27,076 bases of DNA from Saccoglossus kowalevskii (taxonomy: Eukaryota > Hemichordata > Enteropneusta > Harrimaniidae): contig NW_003115999.1 in assembly GCF_000003605.2 (NCBI RefSeq), positions 4,155 to 31,230 on the forward strand. The letters are read 5' to 3'. The notes under the pieces are model-generated. The model searched no databases and had not been told where the DNA came from. It saw only the letters and a program-made list of their open reading frames with translations. The position numbers were made by a program, and so were the translations under genes. Shown one piece after another: positions 10,601-25,622 of the stretch. Each line of letters opens with the position of its first letter. The first letter of the stretch is position 1.

Positions 10601-13600
10601 GGAAATGATAAATAGCTATTCTTGGTGTTGACTTGCATGAGTGATAGATGAGTGGAATGATCACTTTTCTCTAATGATATGTCCTGCTGCTTACTCACTA
10701 TTTTGACGTATATTTCAGGAACGTGAGATGGTACATCCTAGAGATCTATTCAAATCTGATGATGATGATGATGAGGAACACTTCACAGATGGTAAGTAAT
10801 AACACCAAACACATCTAGATAAGAATGGAATGACTGTATCTTGAAAATAAACCCCTGCAACAATTGTCTTAGACTCACAAAACACAGATATAGGCAAATT
10901 CTGACATGGTATCTGTTAATTTTGTTTTTAATGGGAATGGTGTGGATGATTTTTGATCCCATCCTCCATATCTCCCAAATCTACTACTTTCTATGTATAA
11001 ATTCTCAATAGACCAGACCAGTTTTTGCCCCCTGCCACCCAAAAACAAAACAAAAAACTTAGCATGTGTATTGTGTGAATCCTGTCTGAAGTGTACAATG
11101 AATATAATTTGCTGACTTTACAGATTGAAGTGTTTTAATCACAGAATTGAAGAAGAAATTGTCTTTTTTTTTAATTTGTAGAGGAGGATGAAGAAGAAGA
11201 GGAGAAAAAACGACCTCGGAAGAAAGTATCCGAAAAACCAAGACGCTCAAGTAAAAGAAGTTTGGTAAGTAACCTTATATTATATCAGGGTGTTGGAGCT
11301 TTTGGCAATACTTGCAATTTTTTATTGAGGCTTTCAGCAGTTGATGTACAATGTATTATTTTAATAAATGTATGCAGGATTATATCTAGAGGGACACAAT
11401 TAACAGTAGCCAAGAGTGCACTAACTATCATGGCTACCATTTTCTAAAATGAGTGTCCAAACTGAGCACTGAAAATTTATAAAAAAATAATGATATCTTG
11501 TTTTTTGTCATCAACCTGTTTGTCAAAAAGAAGGGTTTACTTCACAAATTAACTTCCAAAGTTCTATTTTGTACCACACATATTGATTCTGTATTTTAGA
11601 AATCCAATGTTACCTTGAAAGTTCACAAACTTCTCATAAAATATAGAAAACATTTACATTCATACGTACATGTACAACCATGTATATTCAACAAACTGAT
11701 GCAAACAAGCTCACGGACAACCGGATGTAAAAACGACCTCCCTTGTCTGTCAGGAGCACATTCAGTAACTTGCCAACCATGGAATATTCCATCACAGCCA
11801 GTTATTATGTTATAAGTATGTGAATACTTTATTTGTAGGCTGATCTACCAGAATACAGACAACGACACATAAACCAACACCAACAAAACAGACGTGCATG
11901 GAAAGACTATGACTCCGATGAATCTGAAGACTACAGGGGATTCAATGCTAAGCTACAGGGACACTATGGGTAGGTATACTCTTAAACTCCAGTAAATGTG
12001 AAGTGTGTATCCATCTTTCATGAATATTCATGAGATCATTTAATTTGCACAAATGCATCAATAATCAAAAAGCTAGAATAGTGACAGGCGTATTTATAAC
12101 GGGTGTTGAACTGGGTAAAGGTGGGGTAAAGGAATAAACTTTCTAACAAATCACTGAAAAGCTACCACACAGTAATATATAGGGTTGAAAGGAGTTTTAT
12201 TGTCTGTGCATGTTGTCCACATGTGATACGTTACATGGGACGAACAGCATTCTTTGTTTATTTTAGTTCTACTGTACTCTACCGCCCAGTGTTCTCAACT
12301 CAGAAAATCATGATTTTTAGGGGTCAGCGCTTACCCGAGCACTAGTCTCGAAAAGAGTGCAAATGACAATTTTAATTCACCATGTGACAGATTGAGGGGG
12401 ATACTCCTTCTTTGAGGGTAAATTAAATGATGAAATTAATTGCGTGGTCATTGACTTTTACAATGAAGAAACAGAAATGGTCACAAAAATGTGCAATATT
12501 AATTACGTACCACCCAAATTTATGAGATTAAAAATATTAGAGTCTGTTGGAACACATTCAAAATCTTCAACATTTTGAATGTGTTGGAATGTACGTAAAC
12601 TCTCGATGAAATGCACTTTTCGCCATGATGTTTTTTTGCATGATTTGACCTGCAACAGAAGATTTCATATTTGTGACAAATCCTACTTATTTTTTGCATT
12701 ACAATATCAATACTAACAACTTTTCATTATTATTACAGTGATTTGAAGGTGAGACTATCACTAGAAAACGATGCCATTGCCAGAGCCAAGGAGTTTTTAA
12801 GACGCCAAAAAACATCACTAAAAAGACGTCAACTAGCCTTACAGGAAGCACGACAAGAATTGAGGAGAGATCTTACAGACCAGCAAATCGATGGCGCAAC
12901 AGACTCGGCTTCTTTCTTAGAGGATGTGCAGATTAACCTGGAGAAGGTCAGTCAAATGAACAGCAGACAAGTTATTTTTGCTTTCATCTTTTTTTCTGAA
13001 TTAAATTATCTGATATGTATTAATTAGCAGTGGTTATCATGCAACAGGCATGTACGTACTTCACAAAAGTAAATTTTAAAATATTCGTTGGTGCAAATTA
13101 CATACCATTGATCTTTTTAGTCGCCATTCTAACATAGTATTATGTTTCATGGTCTTGTCTATATGCATTCTAAATCAATGATTGGCATGTCAAAACTGAT
13201 TTTGTTAAAACATAACGAGAAACATATGCAGGTCAATTTGATTTGATTTGTCAAATACCTGTCATCGACAGTGAATCATTTTTTGAGATTCATGTATATA
13301 CAGATCTTTATTCTCAATGGCCATAACTTTATTGCAAAAACATAAAGAAACTATGTCATCATAATTCCCATCTCTTTAGATTCATCTAACACAGATCTAC
13401 ATTAAAATTGGCCTCAATATTGCAAAAATAGACAGTGGCTATGTCATCAACGTTTAAATCATGAGATTGATAATTTTTTATTAAAATCGAGCGATGTCAT
13501 TGCAGTACAGACAAATTTCACAAAACTTCAGATTTACAGTTAGGCTGCCTTTGGTAGAATGTGAAAAGAATCTGATATGTGTATTTTATCATAATTGTTT

Positions 13601-13714
13601 TGACAGGAGGCACTGGAGCTTGACAAAGCCATGGTTAATATGAGTACTGGACATCGACTTGTCAGAGAAAAAGAACACAAATTAAAATTATTAGAAGAAT
13701 CTTTAGCTGATGTG
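1435..13714 (+). CDS. CEP164: CEP164-like centriolar distal-appendage protein, partial (15 exons, coiled-coil and C-terminal region)
   Basis: Joined exons: 1435-1662, 3416-3547, 4211-4382, 4629-4751, 5409-5528, 6041-6163, 6751-6979, 8111-8179, 8838-9031, 10149-10275, 10719-10791, 11182-11264, 11839-11969, 12739-12946, 13607-13714. Every junction has GT-AG borders and compatible phase, giving about 706 residues. The first two-thirds is a highly charged E/K/R/Q coiled coil. A Ser/Thr-Pro and acidic/basic linker follows, then a conserved block with 'AKEFLRRQKTSLKRRQLAL' and 'GHRLVREKEHKLKLLEESL', which matches the human CEP164 'AKEFLVQQTRSMRRRQTAL' region from memory. Human CEP164 is about 1460 residues, with an N-terminal WW domain that is absent here because it lies upstream. 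Known role: it sits on mother-centriole distal appendages, recruits TTBK2 and docks membrane vesicles for ciliogenesis. Oddities: a one-base frameshift in exon 6751-6979 and missing 3'-terminal exons. Other long coiled-coil proteins could explain the early exons alone, but not the C-terminal block. Confidence 0.85.
1737..1927 (-). mobile_element. MITE copy A (TACTGT family), inverted relative to copy B
   Basis: It is the reverse complement of copy B over nearly its whole length, for example TTTTCGCTGAAG near 1757 and CAGCGAAAATTAATT near 1887. It ends TTTTACAGTA at 1927; the opposite end is eroded or has a small deletion. It lies in the first CEP164 intron of the window. Confidence 0.75.
1974..2188 (+). 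mobile_element. MITE copy B (TACTGT family, 215 bp)
   Basis: It starts TACTGTGGAATACTTTATTT and ends AATAAAGTATTCTACAGTA, giving imperfect terminal inverted repeats of about 35-40 bp that include TTCGCTGGAATTAATTTTC. The terminal TA is consistent with TA-target duplication. There is no coding capacity. Confidence 0.8.
3416..3547 (+). CDS. CEP164: CEP164 exon b (coiled coil)
   Basis: Acceptor TTATTACAG ends at 3415; donor GTTAGT starts at 3548. One base completes the Lys codon left by exon a. The motif 'SLRKLRDKIRREQEEEEKKL' closely echoes the exon a segment, suggesting an internal coiled-coil repeat. It ends in phase 2. Confidence 0.85.
3905..4208. repeat. Degenerate tandem repeat, about 60-68 bp period, five copies
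   Basis: The motif TTGACTTTGACCAATTACAT (variants) begins at about 3914, 3971, 4023, 4091 and 4151, each followed by GCCAGTATATGAG-like and CTAATTTATACTAATGAT-like sequence. The last copy supplies the splice acceptor region of the exon at 4211. Confidence 0.75.
4211..4382 (+). CDS. CEP164: CEP164 exon c (coiled coil)
   Basis: Acceptor TTGTTACAG ends at 4210; donor GTATGT starts at 4383. The first base completes an Arg codon. The exon encodes about 57 residues of E/K-rich helix and ends in phase 0. A degenerate tandem repeat runs directly into its acceptor. Confidence 0.85.
4629..4751 (+). CDS. CEP164: CEP164 exon d (coiled coil)
   Basis: Acceptor TCTCTACAG ends at 4628; donor GTAATT starts at 4752. 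This is a symmetric phase 0-0 exon of 41 codons, starting GVDETKEKL and ending VEKHER. The helix is charged with no breaks. Confidence 0.85.
4884..4990. repeat. Two-copy direct repeat, about 61 bp period
   Basis: AGTGAAATGAAATACAAATA (near 4889) and TGTGAAATTAAATACGAATA (near 4951) are each followed by TTTACAATACC. It is an intronic, low-complexity duplication. Confidence 0.6.
5409..5528 (+). CDS. CEP164: CEP164 exon e (coiled coil)
   Basis: Acceptor TTGAACAG ends at 5408; donor GTAAGT starts at 5529. A phase 0-0 exon of 40 codons (EMDDLVAELQEAQ... to ...EELGEG), of nearly the same size as exons d and f. Confidence 0.85.
6041..6163 (+). CDS. CEP164: CEP164 exon f (coiled coil)
   Basis: Acceptor TTGTTATAG ends at 6040; donor GTAAGT starts at 6164. 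A phase 0-0 exon of 41 codons with 'HRKELEKLRKEHEREIKKIR', comparable to the human CEP164 segment rich in HERELE-type motifs. Confidence 0.87.
6751..6979 (+). CDS. CEP164: CEP164 exon g (coiled coil) with a one-base frameshift
   Basis: Acceptor TTCACAAAAG ends at 6750; donor GTAAAA starts at 6980. Phase 0 entry gives EIHEKKTLADKIEAEKKKL... up to about 6834. That frame then meets TGA at 6850-6852, while the coiled coil resumes in the +1 frame (ELRREFEKKKEKLHGKHEE...) and ends in phase 0. The exon is 229 nt; removing one G of the GG at 6835-6836 would make it 228 nt with a continuous helix. It could be a sequencing error, an allele or a real lesion. Confidence 0.8.
6980..8110. other. CEP164 intron, 1.13 kb
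   Basis: Several short open frames on both strands (7096-7365 +, 7383-7914 -) lack ATG context, splice context or family resemblance. No repeat was recognised. Confidence 0.7.
8111..8179 (+). CDS. CEP164: CEP164 exon h (coiled coil, 23 codons)
   Basis: Acceptor CAATTAATAG ends at 8110; donor GTAAGT starts at 8180. This short phase 0-0 exon encodes ENELERRQEKLREEMDKYEQ plus EQD. It is charged and helix-forming and fits the neighbouring phases, which supports it despite its size. Confidence 0.8.
8180..8837. other. CEP164 intron, 0.66 kb
   Basis: It carries the degenerate TACTGT-ended element (8441-8622); nothing else is recognised. Confidence 0.65.
8441..8622. mobile_element. Degenerate MITE-like element with TACTGTAAA ends
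   Basis: The left end TACTGTAAATTATTTTGTTT (8441) is opposed by GCGTTTCACAGTA ending at 8622, an imperfect inverted repeat of about 20-25 bp with TTTTCGC/GTGAAA motifs inside. It is probably a decayed relative of the TACTGT family. Confidence 0.45.
8838..9031 (+). CDS. CEP164: CEP164 exon i (coiled coil)
   Basis: Acceptor CTCCTCATAG ends at 8837; donor GTATGA starts at 9032. It encodes about 64 residues (DAFSKRATDANARDLEKMQ... to ...REQQAKKL) and ends in phase 2. It marks the end of the long coiled coil. Confidence 0.85.
9032..10148. other. CEP164 intron, 1.1 kb
   Basis: It is AT-rich with no exon-like segment. MITE copy C occupies 9884-10098, just upstream of the acceptor. Confidence 0.75.
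9884..10098 (+). mobile_element. MITE copy C (TACTGT family, 215 bp)
   Basis: It is the same length and orientation as copy B and matches it along its length (GGAATTAATTTTCGCTGAAA, GATTTTTGATGAGG, TTCGCTGGATTTTATTTTCA), ending TTCTACAGTA at 10098. It ends 50 bp before the exon at 10149. Confidence 0.82.
10149..10275 (+). CDS. CEP164: CEP164 exon j (Ser/Pro linker)
   Basis: A strong polypyrimidine tract and CTCACAG end at 10148; the donor GTGGGA at 10276 is weak. One base completes a Ser codon. The exon encodes EMSQRLENTEIDMVNSAV, then proline-directed Ser/Thr sites (RTPKTPG and SSPEPEGE). It is probably a disordered linker. A MITE ends 50 bp upstream of the acceptor. Confidence 0.75.
10719..10791 (+). 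CDS. CEP164: CEP164 exon k (acidic linker)
   Basis: Acceptor TATTTCAG ends at 10718; donor GTAAGT starts at 10792. It encodes EREMVHPRDLFKS and an Asp/Glu run (DDDDDEE), ending in phase 1. A (GAT)n stretch encodes the acidic run. Confidence 0.75.
11182..11264 (+). CDS. CEP164: CEP164 exon l (acidic then basic linker)
   Basis: A poly-T tract and TTTGTAG end at 11181; donor GTAAGT starts at 11265. Two bases complete the split codon. It encodes a Glu-rich run followed by a strongly basic stretch (KKRPRKKVSEKPRRSSKRS) that resembles a nuclear-localisation or polyanion-binding signal. Confidence 0.75.
11839..11969 (+). CDS. CEP164: CEP164 exon m
   Basis: Acceptor TTATTTGTAG ends at 11838; donor GTAGGT starts at 11970. 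It encodes ADLPEYRQRHINQHQQNRRA and then an acidic patch (DYDSDESEDYRGF), ending in phase 2 just before the conserved C-terminal block. Confidence 0.8.
11970..12738. other. CEP164 intron, 0.77 kb
   Basis: It contains a sequence at 12297-12306 (CAGTGTTCTC) that resembles the end of the 97-1139 element without a partner, and the hairpin at 12551-12585. Confidence 0.65.
12551..12585. repeat. Perfect 14-bp stem hairpin in an intron
   Basis: AACACATTCAAAAT (12551-12564) and ATTTTGAATGTGTT (12572-12585) are exact reverse complements around a 7-nt loop. It may be the core of a decayed palindromic element; no function is implied. Confidence 0.7.
12739..12946 (+). CDS. CEP164: CEP164 exon n (conserved C-terminal helix)
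   Basis: Acceptor TTATTACAG ends at 12738; donor GTCAGT starts at 12947. It contains 'AKEFLRRQKTSLKRRQLAL', the most diagnostic match to vertebrate CEP164 in the window, and ends DVQINLEK in phase 0. Confidence 0.92.
13285..13510. repeat. Degenerate tandem repeat, about 91 bp period
   Basis: Blocks containing CAGATCT at 13301 and 13392 each continue with ATTGCAAAAA and CTATGTCATCA. A third partial block follows to about 13510. It lies in the CEP164 intron before exon o. Confidence 0.5.
13607..13714 (+). CDS. CEP164: CEP164 exon o (conserved C-terminal helix, last recognised exon)
   Basis: Acceptor GTTTTGACAG ends at 13606; a consensus donor GTAAGT follows at 13715. It encodes EALELDKAMVNM and 'GHRLVREKEHKLKLLEESL', matching the human segment 'GHNLLKKKEEKLNQLESSL'. 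The frame also stays open through the donor for 32 more codons to TAA at 13811-13813, and those residues weakly resemble the family, so the exon's 3' boundary is uncertain. Confidence 0.88.
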
Positions 13715-14196
13715 GTAAGTAACACAACATCACCAGATTCTATTTCACCTTCTAGAAAAGTTTGGTCTAAAAAGTTCACAATCAGTCGTTGTAGCGTGGC
13801 ATGTACTTATTAAGTGATCCATGTTTGTAATAGGGTTCATACAGTACTAGAATATTTTTGAAAATCCAGTAATAATGCCTTTTAGTTCTGGGAAATGTAC
13901 AATACTCATAAAAATATATTAAGATGTAAAAAATGAATTGTTTGCACAATCATTGTAAAACTCCAGCTTTTTCATTACGGCTGCTATATATCTTACATTG
14001 ACAACAAAAAAAAGGAACAGAAAATGATCTTTGTTGAAGATGAAACATTCCAGGAAAATTCTGGAATTTTATTTCGTTTCAGTTTTAGGAACCCAGTTAT
14101 AAACATGTAACATTTTGACCGTTGTAAAGTTTCACACAGACACTCAGAATTACTCAATGTAAATCAAGATTATGGGAATATTGTTTTGTAAATACT

Positions 14197-14210
14197 GCGC
14201 CCTCTAGTGT
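14197..14210 (-). promoter_or_regulatory. CTCF-like motif
   Basis: The minus strand reads ACACTAGAGGGCGC, matching 13 of 14 positions of the common CCASYAGRKGGCRS core. It lies in the exon-less stretch between the two genes. Occupancy is unknown. Confidence 0.35.
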
Positions 14211-14533
14211 TAACATACTTGATGTTTAAAGAATTTGTTTAAATTCCTATTTTTGAAATCATAGAATGGCATACTTCATCTTGAGGTAAAAGTTGCATTT
14301 TGATTTGCATCCTAAAATATTATTGTGGTCTTGGCAATAATCTATGAAAATGTGTGAATATACATACATAATTGCTTGAAATATTTGAGAATTATTCAGA
14401 TTTGCTGGTATTCTAAATCACTGATTATAGGAATTATGAATGGATGTGAATGTTTGTGAATCCACACACAGTAGAATATTATAAAAAAAATGTGAATCTG
14501 AAACCACCAACATTTGGCCTTGCAATCACTAGA

Positions 14534-14695
14534 TTTTTAGCTCCGCTGTCGACTTTGTCGAGCGGAGCTTATCATATGAGTGATTGTCTGGCGTCGTCCG
14601 TGTCAATGTTTTACTTTTTAGCTCCGCTGTCGACTTTGTCGAGCGGAGCTTATCATATGAGTGATTGTCCGTCGTCGTCCGTGTCAATGTTTTAC
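14534..14695. repeat. Two nearly identical 81-bp tandem units, each headed by a strong hairpin
   Basis: Units at 14534-14614 and 14615-14695 differ at about two positions. Each begins TTTTT followed by AGCTCCGCT...AGCGGAGCT (14539-14569 and 14620-14650), and the inner CGAC/GTCG pairs around TTT, giving a long stem. Each then runs into a GTCGTCGTCCGTG-like stretch. Confidence 0.85.
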
Positions 14696-14700
14696 TTTTT

Positions 14701-15440
14701 CGACTTCTTCTTGAAAACTACAAGCCTGAATACTTTGATACTTGGTGTATATGTACCTTGGGGAGACCTCTCAGGTTTGTTCATTTCATGTTGATATCTT
14801 CAATTCTCTAATTTTGGTGAATATTTTTGTAATTTTTGGTAAAAAGTGATATTTTCGACTTCTTGTTAAAAACCGCAAGTGCAATTGCTTTGATATTACA
14901 TGTATAGGTACTACATGTGGACCTCTCTCAGATTTGTTCATTTTGTAATGATATCTTTAATTCTCTAATTTTGGTGAATATTTTTGTCATTTTTGGTAAA
15001 AAGTGATATTTTTCGACTTCTTGTTAAAAACTGTAAGTTTGATTGCTTTGATATTACATATATAGGTACTACATGTGGACCTCTCTCAGATTTGCTCATT
15101 TTGTGATGATATCTTCAATTCTCTAATTTTGGTGAATATTTTTGTAATTTTTTGTAAAAAGTGATATTTTCGACTTCTTGTTAAAAACCAAAAGTTCAAT
15201 TGCTTTGATATTACATATATAGATACTACATGTAGACCTTTCTCAGATTTGTTCATTTCGTGGTGATATCTTAAATTCTCTAATTTTGGTGAATATTTTT
15301 GTCATTTTTGGTAGAAAGTGATGTTCTCGACTTCTTGTTAAAAACTGTAAGTCCGATTGCTTTGATACTATACATATTGTTCATTTTCTAATGATGTCTT
15401 CAGTTCTTTAATTGAAATGTGCATTGCTAACAGCAGAGCT
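14701..15440. repeat. Tandem repeat, about 157-bp period, about 4.7 copies
   Basis: Copies start with CGACTTCTTGTTAAAAAC (or a variant) at 14701, 14856, 15014, 15171 and 15328. They contain ATTGCTTTGATATTACAT, GGACCTCTCTCAGATTTG and CTCTAATTTTGGTGAATA. The outer copies are the most diverged. No conserved ORF runs through it. Confidence 0.88.
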
Positions 15441-16017
15441 ATCTCAGCCGAGAGGCTGCTTGTTTTTTTTAAAGACTGACCTCCCCAGCAACAAGTTGAC
15501 TCAATTGATTTTAGGGGATTTAAGAGTCTGGATTCCTACAAAATCAGTCTCATTAGAGGGCACATGTGGAACAAAGTAGAAATATCAGTCACCACTTATC
15601 ATTGCACACATGGAACACCAGGAAAGACAAGTGAAACAATTAATTGACACAGACTCTATAGAAAGTGAAATATTCACTGGGTTTATTTTAGCAGAATTTT
15701 ATGTTGCAGGGATAGTCACTGAATATTAAATTCACTGCTTTGTGAAGGAAACGATAAAATTCTGTTGTTGACTTTTAATATTTGCCTTTAACGATGTAAC
15801 ATTGCAGATAGTGAAAGACAAAGAGTAACAAAAACCATTCATGTTAATACATTAGAACAGCGGAATATATTTTTCTAACTCTTGTGTAAAATAGAATAAT
15901 GTTGTGATATATATTTTGAAATACCATGGAATGTGTTCACCATCAATTAAACATACATGTAATTTGTCACATATACCTGGTAGTTGATTATCAATAATAA
16001 GTATTTTCATCACACAG

Positions 16018-23524
<7,507 letters not shown>

Positions 23525-24030
23525 GTTTTTACAGTGCACAGACTCAAAGAAACTTAAATATAACTTGACATGTGCCAGCTGAACAGTTAGTTGCCTGCAA
23601 AAACTTTGTGAAAATACAATAATTATACAAATAGTTATTTAACATAGTAATGGTAATTATATTGCTGACAGAAGAATGCGCTAGTATTCAATTTTCGTTT
23701 GGTAGAGAAATGAAATTAATATAAATGCCTACTGATTATCTATATTTTATGTTGAATTGAGAGTACCGATAGTTTTACTTGTCATTGGGTGTACATTCAA
23801 TAATCCCATGTTGCATCATATCTAGACAGAATATTCCACTTTAATTTCCTCAAAAATCCTCTTCAGGATACATATATCCCTGATGTCAGTTACAATTTTC
23901 TTGCTGAGTCACATTTTAATCAAGTATTTTTCTTAGTTTTGCTATGACTTTCACCCACAGTTGTGTACATCATTCATGTCTTGTTCATTAAAACCCAAGC
24001 ATTGTCAGTTCTCCTTATCTCCTTATCAGG

Positions 24031-24148
24031 TACTGTAAAAACATTATTTTTCAGTTGTATTGAACAATGAGTTCTATTGTAATTTCACATTTGTCACTTG
24101 CATTTAATTAGCAGATATCAGAAGTGAATAATTAATGTGTTTACAGTA
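24031..24148. mobile_element. Small MITE (118 bp) in the UBE3A 3' UTR
   Basis: It starts TACTGTAAAAACATTATTTT and ends ATTAATGTGTTTACAGTA; the ends are inverted repeats over about 25 bp with few mismatches. It begins about 506 bp after the UBE3A stop codon, so it would be transcribed within the 3' UTR. Confidence 0.65.
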
Positions 24149-25401
24149 TATATCGATAATTACATTTCAAAAACTGTGCTTTCACACCTAATTTAGGTTA
24201 TGTGTGTAATGCAGTTTGGGGTATTCCTAATTGGTGATATGGAAAAGCGTATTTTCACATGATTGTATCATTGCAAGTTTAACTTCAAGTAAAATGGAAA
24301 AAAAAAAAACACTACAGAATGACCATATATGTGCGTGTTCATAGAAGTTCTAATGCAAATGAGTCTGAAAGAACTGGTCATATTAGCCTCAGTATATGTG
24401 TGTGTGTTCTTGCGAAATCAGAACTTTATTTCTTGTGTATTTGCAGAATGCATATTACATGTTTTGTTTTTATTCCACATTTGAACCTTTCCCTGGTTAA
24501 CAAAATCATCTACTGTGTTCTGTCATGTTATCAGGTAGCCGTAAGTTACATTGATACATGTACACACATTGCATACCTTTGTAAATTCCTGGCATACACA
24601 AAAACAAATTCTATTCAGACTAAAACATATTACCGCTGAGATAAATTATTCTGAGATTGACCATCTACAGTATTTCATTAGGCAAATGGAAGACGTTTTT
24701 TTTTTTCTGTCATACTGCTGAGAAATGTTTTTTCTTGCACCACAAATAGAGTACCGCATATGTGCTCCGATAATGACAGGTGTCTGATAAAAAAAAAATG
24801 ACATCAGAATGATCCAGTAGACAAGTATTGCAATTGAAGCCTTACATGCACTTTTATTAGAGATGTGATTATAATAGAGTAAATACAGTACAAGTTGTAC
24901 TAATTATTTTTCTCTAAATTCAAATTAATAATATATAATTTGAATTCAACCTTGGAGAACATGGAATGAACAGTATCATAGTTGTAGAGGTGCAAGTTCA
25001 TTTAAATACAATATGGCAAAAGGGTACAACATTGGCTCGTCTACCTTATCCCTACAGCACAACTTGTTTGAATGATATGCTTTGGGTTTTCAATATCTTG
25101 AACTTAGATTGATATGTGTACTTGATAAGTCTTTCAAAGCACTGTATACGAGTATTCGTCAGATCATGCATAATTTGCAATACAGTAAATAACTAAAATA
25201 ATATAAGAACAAATTCCACTATATTAGCTCTGTCTTAGATGAGCTAATAGTCGCCCACCCCCTGCAATCCACACATGTACAGTCTCTTCAAAAAGCACTT
25301 TGGATATTGATAACTGTTACATATTTAATTTAATACATTTTTTTCCATAATTAATGCATATTCTGACTATCCAAAACTGTCTTTACTAATTCTGTGTGAA
25401 A

Positions 25402-25407
25402 AATAAA
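25402..25407 (+). promoter_or_regulatory. Candidate UBE3A poly(A) signal AATAAA (proximal)
   Basis: AATAAA lies 1.88 kb after the stop codon. A Pumilio-type TGTAAATA lies at 25422-25429, just downstream. Confidence 0.3.
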
Positions 25408-25616
25408 TACATGATACTGCATGTAAATATCAATCTGGGTTTTGAAGAATCATCCATTCGGGGGGACTGCTTCTTTGAGTGAAATGCATAAAGTATTATG
25501 GCTTGCAACTATTTCCACCAACCACGAATGCAATCTAAGACTGGTGTGGTTTAATTTATTTGAATGCTTTCAGCTATTTTCTCTAGCATCATTTCTATGC
25601 TATAGTAATTTATAGA

Positions 25617-25622
25617 AATAAA
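25617..25622 (+). promoter_or_regulatory. Candidate UBE3A poly(A) signal AATAAA (middle)
   Basis: AATAAA is followed within 30-90 bp by TG/T-rich sequence (TTATGTGCC, GGTTTTATTTT, TTAGTGTAG), the usual downstream element. This is the best-supported of the candidates by context. Confidence 0.35.

Larger units (their letters stand above)
10276..11838. other. CEP164 introns 10276-10718, 10792-11181 and 11265-11838
   Basis: Three introns separate the short linker exons. I see no repeats or genes in them beyond poly-T acceptor tracts. Confidence 0.7.
14534..15470 (+). mobile_element. Composite repetitive element: hairpin head, 157-bp tandem core, hairpin tail
   Basis: The head is the 81-bp hairpin units, the core the 157-bp array, and the tail has CAGCC-GAGA-GGCTG (15445-15458) followed by a T run. 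The layout resembles non-autonomous elements with tandem cores known from bivalves and other marine invertebrates (the pearl/Helitron-like type), recalled and not searched. No protein is encoded. Confidence 0.6.
13715..16017. other. Exon-less junction between the CEP164 and UBE3A parts
   Basis: I found no exon matching the CEP164 C-terminus or the UBE3A AZUL region, no obvious AATAAA and no clear promoter. It contains the 14534-15470 composite repeat and a CTCF-like motif. The 39-codon open frame at 15610-15729 is not supported as a gene. Confidence 0.7.

Noticed and set aside
14450-14794. Plus-strand open frame of 114 codons
   Set aside because: It runs through the two 81-bp hairpin repeats and repeats its own peptide; it is repeat-derived and has no family resemblance.
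14534-15470. Spaced repeats considered as a CRISPR array
   Set aside because: The repeats are about 157 bp, contiguous and diverged, with no unique spacers, in an intron-bearing animal genome.
15610-15729. 39-codon ATG frame just upstream of UBE3A, considered as a missing 5' exon
   Set aside because: It has no AZUL cysteine pattern, ends in a stop without a donor, and resembles neither UBE3A nor the CEP164 C-terminus.
15984-16017. Extension of the UBE3A frame upstream of its acceptor as coding sequence
   Set aside because: It starts right after a TAG, has no ATG, and lies across a splice acceptor; these residues are intronic.
24319-24639. 106-codon frame after UBE3A, considered for the missing CEP164 C-terminus
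   Set aside because: The sequence lacks any CEP164 C-terminal motif and the composition looks noncoding.
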